Below, piece by piece: positions 33,121-39,121 of a stretch of DNA of 64,000 nucleotides. The DNA is from Paraburkholderia ferrariae NBRC 106233 (GTDB taxonomy: Bacteria > Pseudomonadota > Gammaproteobacteria > Burkholderiales > Burkholderiaceae): positions 1 through 64,000 of the forward strand of contig NZ_BAYB01000022.1 of assembly GCF_000685035.1 (NCBI RefSeq). The letters are read 5' to 3'. The notes beneath the pieces are model-generated. The model was given only the letters and a program-made list of their open reading frames with translations, ran no database searches and was not told where the DNA came from. Position 1 is the first letter of the stretch; each line of letters begins with the position of its first letter. Both the position numbers and the translations under genes were made by a program.

Positions 33121-34464
33121 ATGAAACCTGCCGACGCAGTAGATATCAAGGGGTTTATCGACGCGCGCCGCATGTCGGGCTACCAGTGGCTGGTGCTGGT
33201 CCTCTGCTTTCTGATCGTCGCCCTGGACGGGCTCGATACGGCCGTCATGGGCTTTGTCGCCCCGGTCGTGATGCACGAGTGGAGCATTGCGCGCGCCGCG
33301 TTCGGCCCGGTGATGAGCGCCGCGATGGTGGGGCTCGCCATCGGCGCGCTGGTGGCGGGGCCGGTGGCCGACCGCGTCGGACGCAAGCAGGTGCTGCTCG
33401 CATCCGTGTTCAGTTTCGGCGCATTCAGCCTGCTGTGCGCGTTCGCGGCGTCGCCGGGGCAACTCGTTGCGCTGCGCCTGCTCACGGGTCTCGGGCTCGG
33501 CGCCGCCATGCCGAACTCCACGACGCTGCTCTCGGAATACGTGCCCTCGCGCAGCCGCTCGCTGCTGCTCACGATCATGTTTACGGGCTTCAATTTCGGC
33601 TCCGGCATGGGCGGTTTCGTCGCGGCCGCGCTGATGCCGCATTTTGGCTGGCGCGGCGTGTTCGTGTTCGGCGGGGTGCTGCCCATCGTCTTCGTGCCCG
33701 TCCTGCTGGGCCTGCTGCCCGAATCCGCGCGCTTTCTGCTGGTGCGGCGCGCTGCTGTCGAACGCATTGCCGCCACGCTCGGCCGCGTGAGCGGGCATCG
33801 CTTCGATGCGGCCACGCGTTTCACTGCGCCCGAGCCCGCAGTGGCCGCGAAGGCACCCGTGCGCATGCTGTTCGCGGACGGCTACGCAATGAGCACGCTC
33901 ATGCTCTGGGTCACGTATTTCATGGGCCTCCTCATCATTTATCTGCTGACCGGCTGGCTGCCCACGCTTATCAAGGATGCGGGCCTGCCCGTGGAGCGGG
34001 CGGCGGCCATCACCGGCATGTTCCAGCTGGGCGGCACGGTGGGCGCGATCGTCGTGGGCTTCGCGATGGACCGCATGGACCGTAACGCCGTGATCGGCCT
34101 GGCTTATCTGCTGGGCGGCGTGTTCATTTTCGCGCTCGGCATGGGCACGCTCAAATCGGGGCTGCTCACGGTGCTGGTGGCGTGTGCGGGCTTCTTCATG
34201 AGCGGCGCGCAAACGGGTCTCAATGCGCTGGCGCCTTCGTGCTACCCCACCCGTGCGCGAGCGACCGGCGTGAGCTGGATGCTGGGCTTCGGGCGCCTGG
34301 GCGGCATCCTCGGCTCGTTCATCGGCGGCGTGCTGCTTTCGCTCGGGTTCACGTTTTCTACGGTGTTCTCGGTGCTCGCGGTGCCTGCGCTGATCGCCGC
34401 GGCAGCCATCGTCATGAACCGCCTCGCATTGCGCTTCATTACGTCGCCCGTCGCCGATGCCTGA
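33121..34464 (+). CDS. galT: Aromatic acid:proton symporter, probable gallate uptake
   Basis: A 447-aa, 12-helix MFS transporter of the AAHS family (PcaK/GalT). The family Asp motif is in helix 1 (FLIVALDGLDTAVMGFVAP), and the loop 2-3 signature is GPVADRVGRKQVLLASVFSF; helix 5 and the PESARFLL segment after helix 6 are also typical. The start has GGAGGGAG upstream. It is last in the ligB-ligA operon, which makes gallate the likely substrate. It is followed by a decayed porin gene. Confidence 0.9.
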   Translation: MKPADAVDIKGFIDARRMSGYQWLVLVLCFLIVALDGLDTAVMGFVAPVVMHEWSIARAAFGPVMSAAMVGLAIGALVAGPVADRVGRKQVLLASVFSFGAFSLLCAFAASPGQLVALRLLTGLGLGAAMPNSTTLLSEYVPSRSRSLLLTIMFTGFNFGSGMGGFVAAALMPHFGWRGVFVFGGVLPIVFVPVLLGLLPESARFLLVRRAAVERIAATLGRVSGHRFDAATRFTAPEPAVAAKAPVRMLFADGYAMSTLMLWVTYFMGLLIIYLLTGWLPTLIKDAGLPVERAAAITGMFQLGGTVGAIVVGFAMDRMDRNAVIGLAYLLGGVFIFALGMGTLKSGLLTVLVACAGFFMSGAQTGLNALAPSCYPTRARATGVSWMLGFGRLGGILGSFIGGVLLSLGFTFSTVFSVLAVPALIAAAAIVMNRLALRFITSPVADA

Positions 34465-34543
34465 ACGTTGCTTTCCGATGGACGGTCCGCATACGGTGGA
34501 TCGTCCGCGGCGGATTTTCCTGGCAGGAACGACATCGATCTGA

Positions 34544-34794
34544 TCGGCGCTGAGCGCGGGAGCGTCGTACATGTACATGAAAGGCAACGACGTGGTGGAC
34601 AACCACCACCCGCATCAGCTTGCCGCCAACGTGGACTACGCGCTCTCCAGGCGCACGAGCGTCTATGTGCTGGCCGTTTATCAGCGCGCGAGTTCGGGCG
34701 GGCCTCGCGCAGATCGACGGCATGAACACGGCCGATGGCGCATCGAGTGGCCAAGACCCAGGCGGTCGCGCGCGTGGGTGCGCATACGCGTTTC
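34544..34794 (+). pseudogene. Remnant: C-terminal part of an outer-membrane porin
   Basis: After a stop at 34541 the frame reads YMYMKGNDVVDNHHPHQLAA and NVDYALSRRTSVYVLAVYQR, the last strands of a beta-proteobacterial general porin. It then shifts frame twice (GLAQIDGMNTADGASSG, then KTQAVARVGAHTRF); the terminal Phe codon at 34792 is followed by TGG instead of a stop. The N-terminal three quarters are missing. In Pseudomonas a porin gene (galP) accompanies galT, so this is probably the lost gallate porin. Confidence 0.8.
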
Positions 34795-34914
34795 TGGACG
34801 AAACGCGCCTCCGTGCTAACGTTGCGGCTGGCCGCTTTGCCGTTCGCCCCATCCTTGGGGGCGCTGGCGGCAAGCGGGTTTCGCAACGCAGGTCCGAATC
34901 GGGAGGGGAGTCTC

Positions 34915-35208
34915 GTGATTTACGAAATGGCACACATCACGGTGCAGCCGGGCAAGCATGCCGAGTTCGAAGCGGGGGTGGCGCAGGCCCTGCCCCTGTT
35001 CCGTCGCGCGCGGGGTTACCGCAATATCGAACTGCAGCGGTCCATCGAGGACCCGAGCCACTACATTCTGGTCGTGCAGTGGGACACCGTGGAGGACCAC
35101 ATGGTGCACTTTCGCGAGTCGGAGGACTTCAAGGAATGGCGGCGCCTCGTCAGCCCGTACTTCGCGAAGCCGCCGGTGGCGGAACACACCGAAGTCGTGG
35201 TGAAGTAA
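34915..35208 (+). CDS. Antibiotic biosynthesis monooxygenase (ABM) family protein
   Basis: A 97-aa ferredoxin-like fold protein of the ABM/EthD-like superfamily. It starts at GTG 34915 with AGGGGAG at 34904-34910; the typical N-terminus MIYEMAHITVQPGKHAEFEA and the strand HYILVVQWDTVEDHMVHFRE are intact. Members are small cofactor-free monooxygenases or stress-response dimers. The function is unknown. It lies between the porin remnant and the convergent lipoprotein gene. Confidence 0.82.
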   Translation: MIYEMAHITVQPGKHAEFEAGVAQALPLFRRARGYRNIELQRSIEDPSHYILVVQWDTVEDHMVHFRESEDFKEWRRLVSPYFAKPPVAEHTEVVVK

Positions 35209-35222
35209 GCGCGCCGCGCTGA

Positions 35223-36062
35223 TTACTGCGGCGGCAGGTAGCGCAGCGGATCGACCGGCTTGCCGTCGCGGCGCACTTCGAAGTGCAGCATGACGCGGTC
35301 CGAATCCGTGTTGCCCATGGCCGCGATCACCTGGCCCTTGCTCACGTTGTCGCCTTCCTTCACCTTGAGTTCGCGGTTGTGCGCGTAAGCCGTGAGGAAG
35401 GTGGCATCGCTCTTCACGATCACGAGGTTGCCGTAGCCGCGCAGCCCGTTGCCCGCATACACCACGCGGCCGCCGGCGGCGGCACGCACCGGCTCGCCCG
35501 CCGAGCCGCCGATGTCGATGCCCTTGTTGCTCGAATCGTTGAAGCGGCCGAGGAGCGGCCCGCGCACCGGCCAGACGAGCGAGAGGCTGCCCGCGTCGGC
35601 GGCGGGCGGCTGGTTGTCGGCGGGCGCGGCAGCAACGGTGGGGGCGACCGGCGCAGCAGCCGACGGCACCGCGGGGCCAGGCGCCACCGCCACGGCAGCG
35701 GGCGCGCCGCCCGGCGGGACCACGCGCAGCAGTTGATCCACTTCGATATGGTTCGGGTCCGTGAGGTTGTTCCAGCCGATCAGCTCGCCGGCACTATGGC
35801 CGTTGGAGCGGGCGATGGCCGAGAGCGTGTCGCCGGGGCGCACGCGGTAGTAGCCGGGCGGCGGCGGCCCGAGCGGCGCGGGGGCGGCCGCCATGGGGGC
35901 GACGGGCGTCGGCGCCGGGGCGGACGGGTTGCCGCCGCCGGAGAGATCCACCACGGGCGCCGGGTCGAGCCGCGTGGCGCAGGCCGAAAGCAGGCAAAGC
36001 GCGGCGGCGCAGATGCCGCGTTGTGTCAGGGTCAGCCGGGGGGCGCTAGGTTTTGCTCGCAT
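35223..36062 (-). CDS. LysM/M23 lipoprotein, NlpD-like amidase activator
   Basis: A 279-aa envelope lipoprotein. The signal peptide ends in the lipobox LSAC with Cys28; a Pro/Ala-rich linker leads to one LysM domain (YYRVRPGDTLSAIARSNGHS to LLRVV, about residues 70-115), another low-complexity linker, and a C-terminal M23 domain (SLVWPVRGPLLGRFND to the end). The M23 zinc site is degenerate: NKGIDIGG replaces the canonical His, and LHFEVR stands where HxH is expected. As in NlpD and EnvC, it should activate a cell-wall amidase rather than cut peptidoglycan itself. I chose the ATG at 36062 from the signal peptide. Confidence 0.9.
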   Translation of the reverse strand: MRAKPSAPRLTLTQRGICAAALCLLSACATRLDPAPVVDLSGGGNPSAPAPTPVAPMAAAPAPLGPPPPGYYRVRPGDTLSAIARSNGHSAGELIGWNNLTDPNHIEVDQLLRVVPPGGAPAAVAVAPGPAVPSAAAPVAPTVAAAPADNQPPAADAGSLSLVWPVRGPLLGRFNDSSNKGIDIGGSAGEPVRAAAGGRVVYAGNGLRGYGNLVIVKSDATFLTAYAHNRELKVKEGDNVSKGQVIAAMGNTDSDRVMLHFEVRRDGKPVDPLRYLPPQ

Positions 36063-36095
36063 CGCTCGATACCTGGTTCTTTCAATAGCTTGACG

Positions 36096-36123
36096 CCCGG
36101 GTGCGCCGTGCGGCGCATCCGGG
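36096..36123. other. Strong GC-rich hairpin upstream of the lipoprotein gene
   Basis: CCCGGGTGCGCC (36096-36107) pairs with GGCGCATCCGGG (36112-36123), with one G-T pair and a GTGC loop. There is no T run on either side. It lies 34 bp upstream of the lipoprotein start and 100 bp from the NtrC-like site; it may insulate the two divergent units. Confidence 0.4.
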
Positions 36124-36223
36124 TTCTGGACTGTCAACGGTCCGGCGGCGCCGATGGTTGACCGCGGACGCGTCTGCCTCGCACCGGGACCGGGCGCCGC
36201 CGCCCGGCAAAGCGCGCGCAGCG

Positions 36224-36238
36224 GCACCTTCGTGGTGC
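36224..36238. promoter_or_regulatory. NtrC-like binding site upstream of cobA
   Basis: GCAC-CTTCG-TGGTGC matches the NtrC consensus GCAC-N5-TNGTGC exactly. It is centred about 95 bp upstream of the sigma-54 promoter at 36324, a usual distance for an enhancer site. Confidence 0.6.
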
Positions 36239-36323
36239 CCGCGCGCCGGTGCCTGGCCGGCTTGTTCCGCTGCGGTCGTAGTGTAGCGAACGGATGCGCG
36301 GAACACGGAAAAAATGCGTGCGC

Positions 36324-36338
36324 TGGCCTCCTTCTTGC
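36324..36338 (+). promoter_or_regulatory. Sigma-54 promoter of cobA
   Basis: TGGCCTC-CTTC-TTGC has the invariant GG and GC at the -24/-12 spacing of sigma-54 promoters. The predicted start is near 36350, directly before the ANTAR-type hairpin. Confidence 0.65.
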
Positions 36339-36350
36339 GTGAGAGAAGGA

Positions 36351-36477
36351 CCGGCAACGACGCCGGCGCGGCGAGGCTGCGGGCCTTGCCCACCACAACC
36401 CGATACCGATGGAGAGGACAACGGCGTCCCCCCATGCCTATGCATGGGCGGTGCGCCGGATTGACCGGCTGCCGCCC
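36351..36477 (+). ncRNA. cobA leader with two ANTAR-target hairpins
   Basis: Hairpin P1: CCGGC (36351-36355), hexaloop AACGAC, GCCGG (36362-36366). Hairpin P2: GGAC (36416-36419), hexaloop AACGGC, GTCC (36426-36429). Both loops have A at position 1 and G at position 4, the signature bound by ANTAR proteins such as NasT. Downstream are two hairpins that share 36446-36448: CCCATGC-CTAT-GCATGGG (36431-36448) and a long one with arms GGGCGG (36446) and CCGCCC (36472-36477) just before the ribosome site. There is no T run, so the mode of control (termination or translation) is open. Confidence 0.65.
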
Positions 36478-36490
36478 GCCAGGGAGAGCC

Positions 36491-37279
36491 ATGTTCAATC
36501 CCGCCGCCGTCCCCGTCAAAGCGCGAGGCAGAGTCACCCTCGTGAGCGCCGGTCCCGGCGACCTCGATCTTCTGACGCTGCGAGCGGCGAAAGCGATTGC
36601 CGCTGCCGACGTCCTTCTCATCGACGATCTCGTGAACGAAGACATCGCCACATTGGCCCCGCACGCGCGCGCGATCCACGTCGGCAAGCGCGGCGGCTGC
36701 CGCTCGACGCCGCAGGCATTCATCACGCGTTTGATGCGGCGCTACGCGCTACAGGGCCGCCACGTGGTGCGCGTGAAAGGCGGCGAGGCGCTGCTGTTCG
36801 GGCGCGCTGGCGAGGAAATGGCCGAACTGCGCGGCGCGGGCATCGAAGTCGAGGTGGTCAACGGGATCTCATCGGGATTCGCGGCGGCGGCGGGGCTGGG
36901 GGTGTCGCTCACGCATCGCGATCACTGCCCGGGCGTGATCTTCGTGACCGCGCATCTGCGCGACGGATCGGAGCCCGACTGGCGGGCGCTCGCGCAAACG
37001 GGCATGACGCTCGCGATCTATATGGGCGCAAGCCGCATCGCAGGCATTGCGGACGCACTGGGTGCGGCGCTCCCGCCGCATACGCCGGCCGCCGTCGTGC
37101 AGTGGGCCGGGACGGTACGGGAGCGGCGCGTGATGGCCACGCTGGGCGATATCGCAGCACTGGCGCAAGCGGCGGGTGTCGCGAGTCCGGCGGTGATACT
37201 CGTGGGCGGGGCGATCGGCGAGGCGGCGCGCGGCCTGGCGGCGGCGCCGGCGCCGTGCGCCGAAGCACGCAGCGCGTGA
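36491..37279 (+). CDS. cobA: Uroporphyrinogen-III C-methyltransferase
   Basis: A 262-aa SAM-dependent enzyme (SUMT) that makes precorrin-2, the precursor of siroheme, which the NirB nitrite reductase needs. Family motifs are TLVSAGPGDLDLLTLRAAKA at the N-terminus, VLLIDDLVNEDI, HVGKRGG, VRVKGGEALLFGRAGEE, EVVNGISSGFAAAAGLGVSL and THRDH. It is the single-domain form, without the CysG oxidase/chelatase half. The start has AGGGAG at 36481-36486. The leader carries a sigma-54 promoter and ANTAR hairpins, so it should be expressed with the nitrate genes. Confidence 0.93.
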   Translation: MFNPAAVPVKARGRVTLVSAGPGDLDLLTLRAAKAIAAADVLLIDDLVNEDIATLAPHARAIHVGKRGGCRSTPQAFITRLMRRYALQGRHVVRVKGGEALLFGRAGEEMAELRGAGIEVEVVNGISSGFAAAAGLGVSLTHRDHCPGVIFVTAHLRDGSEPDWRALAQTGMTLAIYMGASRIAGIADALGAALPPHTPAAVVQWAGTVRERRVMATLGDIAALAQAAGVASPAVILVGGAIGEAARGLAAAPAPCAEARSA

Positions 37280-37300
37280 GGCCGGCGCGCTTCCCGCGCC

Positions 37301-37333
37301 TTCGCGATTCATGCTTCATGCACGAATCGCGAA
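37301..37333. terminator. Hairpin between convergent cobA and nasS
   Basis: TTCGCGATTC (37301-37310) and GAATCGCGAA (37324-37333) are perfect 10-base arms around a 13-base loop that contains the nasS stop codon. There is no T run, so it may act as a weak or bidirectional terminator. Confidence 0.6.
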
Positions 37334-38473
37334 CCCCTCCACATAGGCGTGCGGATCGATGTCGCCATCCCAGCGGCGCCCATCGATCAATACGGGCGAC
37401 GGACTTTGCCCGGGCAACGCGAGCCGCATCTCTTGCGCCGCCTCGCCGTAGAGCCCGGTCTGGTTCACCGCCTGGGCCACTTCCCGATAGTCGAAGCCGC
37501 GCGCCAGCATGCCCCAGCGTTCGAACTGGGTGAGAAACCACACGCCTTCCGAAGCATGCGGAACGTTCACGGCCCCGCCGTCGAAGAAGCGCACGGGCGG
37601 TACGCCCGGTGCCGCCGCGCCTTCGAGCCGGGAAGCGATCAGCGCCGCATCCACGCCGACGAATTCGGGCCGCGCGAGCCACTGGGCGATCTCGCGCCGA
37701 TGCCCCGCGCCGTCGAGCCAGCGGCACGCCTCCAGCATCGTGCGCACGAGGGCGCGCGTGGTCTGGGGATAAGCCGTCACGAAGTCGCGCCGGCACGCCA
37801 GCACCTTCTCCGGATGATCCGGCCAGATCTCGCCGCTGTGCACGACGGTGCGGCCCATGCCGCGCTGCTGCGCGAGCGCGTTCCACGGTTCGCCGACGCA
37901 CAGGCCGTCGAGCCGCGCCTCGGCGAGCGCCGCGGCCATCTGCGGCGGCGGAATGGCGACGCTCTCCACGTCGCGCAGCGGATGCACGCCCTGGGCCGCG
38001 AGCCAGTAGTACAGCCACATTGCATGCGTGCCGGTCGGGAAGGTGTGCGCGAACACGGGCTTTCTGCCGAGCGTGGCGAGCGCGCGCGGCAGCGTGCCGT
38101 GCGTCTCGAGCGCGGCGGCCAGCGGGTTCGAGAGCGTGATGGCCTGGCCGTTGCGCGCGAGCACCATGAGCAGCGCCATGTCGGTTTGCGGGCCGCCGAG
38201 GCCGAGCTGCACGCCATAGACGAGCCCGTAGAGCGCATGCGCAGCGTCGAGCTCGCCGGCAATCAGCTTGTCGCGCAGCGCGGCCCACGAGGGCTGGCGC
38301 GAGAGCTCCAGCGTGAGGCCGTGCGCGTGGCCGAATTCGAGCAGCTTCGCGGCAACGACGGGCGCCGCGTCCGAGAGCGGCACGAAGCCGATCTTCAGAT
38401 GGGTCTTCTCCGGCGGGCCGCCATAGGCCGCAGCGTGCGCGCCGGCGGGATCGGGGAACGTATTCGGATTCAT
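37316..38473 (-). CDS. nasS: Nitrate sensor NasS, NrtA-like binding protein
   Basis: A 385-aa protein of the nitrate-binding NrtA/CmpA family without a signal peptide, so cytoplasmic. It carries HLKIGFVPLSDAAPVVAAKL, the helix-strand pattern of periplasmic binding proteins, and the FAHTFPTGTHAMWLYYWLAA and CVGEPWNALAQQRGMG segments of the nitrate site. In Azotobacter and Paracoccus, NasS holds NasT inactive until nitrate binds. I chose the ATG at 38473; it lies 10 bases after the nasT stop, so the two genes are cotranscribed. Confidence 0.92.
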   Translation of the reverse strand: MNPNTFPDPAGAHAAAYGGPPEKTHLKIGFVPLSDAAPVVAAKLLEFGHAHGLTLELSRQPSWAALRDKLIAGELDAAHALYGLVYGVQLGLGGPQTDMALLMVLARNGQAITLSNPLAAALETHGTLPRALATLGRKPVFAHTFPTGTHAMWLYYWLAAQGVHPLRDVESVAIPPPQMAAALAEARLDGLCVGEPWNALAQQRGMGRTVVHSGEIWPDHPEKVLACRRDFVTAYPQTTRALVRTMLEACRWLDGAGHRREIAQWLARPEFVGVDAALIASRLEGAAAPGVPPVRFFDGGAVNVPHASEGVWFLTQFERWGMLARGFDYREVAQAVNQTGLYGEAAQEMRLALPGQSPSPVLIDGRRWDGDIDPHAYVEGFAIRA

Positions 38474-38483
38474 GGGCGTTGCA

Positions 38484-39059
38484 TCATTCCTTCGGCGCGG
38501 CGGCTTCGACAATCTGCCGCGCGGCCTCGGCGAGCTTCACGCTCTGGTTCATGGCGCGCTTGCGCAGCGCCGCGTAGGCGGCGGGCTCGGCAAGCTTGTG
38601 CTGCTCCATCAGGAGGCGCTTGGCGCGGTCGATCAGCTTGCGCTCGGCGAGTTCGGTTTCGGCTTGCGTGAGCCGTTCGCGCAACTCCGCTTCCTGCGCG
38701 AAACGCGCGAGGGCGACTTCGAGGATGGGGGCGAGCCGCTCGCTCGCGAGACCATCGACGAGATACGCCGTCACGCCCGCCTGCACGGCGGCGCGAATCA
38801 ACTGCTGGTTGGCGTCGTTGCTGAACATCAGCACGGGGCGCGGCGCGGTGGCGGTCATTACCGCGAGCTGTTCGAGCGTGTCGCGCGAAGGCGATTCGGT
38901 ATCGACGATGACGACGTCGGGGCGCTCGCGCTGGACCGCCCGGTGCAGATCCTGCGGCGTGGCGGGGTCGGGCAGCATGTCGTAGCCGAGCCGCGCGAGC
39001 GCTTCGCGCAGATCGCCGATGGGCTTCTCGGTATCGGTGACAAGCAGGACTCGCAGCAT
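38484..39059 (-). CDS. nasT: ANTAR-domain antiterminator NasT
   Basis: A 191-aa protein with a receiver-like domain (1-120: VLLVTDTEKPIGDLREALAR, VVIVDTESPSRDTLEQ) and a C-terminal ANTAR RNA-binding domain (AERKLIDRAKRLLMEQHKLA, then AAYAALRKRAMNQSVKLAEA). It binds paired hairpins in leader RNA and allows transcription of nitrate genes when released by NasS. Matching hairpins are present upstream of cobA and narK in this window. It starts 62 bp after nasA on the same strand, so it may be on the same transcript and control its own level. Confidence 0.93.
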   Translation of the reverse strand: MLRVLLVTDTEKPIGDLREALARLGYDMLPDPATPQDLHRAVQRERPDVVIVDTESPSRDTLEQLAVMTATAPRPVLMFSNDANQQLIRAAVQAGVTAYLVDGLASERLAPILEVALARFAQEAELRERLTQAETELAERKLIDRAKRLLMEQHKLAEPAAYAALRKRAMNQSVKLAEAARQIVEAAAPKE

Positions 39060-39121
39060 GTTCGGGGGTGGTTCGAGCGCTTCGTTGTGTTGACTATCGG
39101 GTTGACTGCCGTGCCGACCTT

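Noticed and set aside
33100..34602. 500-codon minus-strand frame opposite the gallate transporter
   Set aside because: Low-complexity His/Glu/Arg translation typical of antisense shadows of membrane-protein genes.
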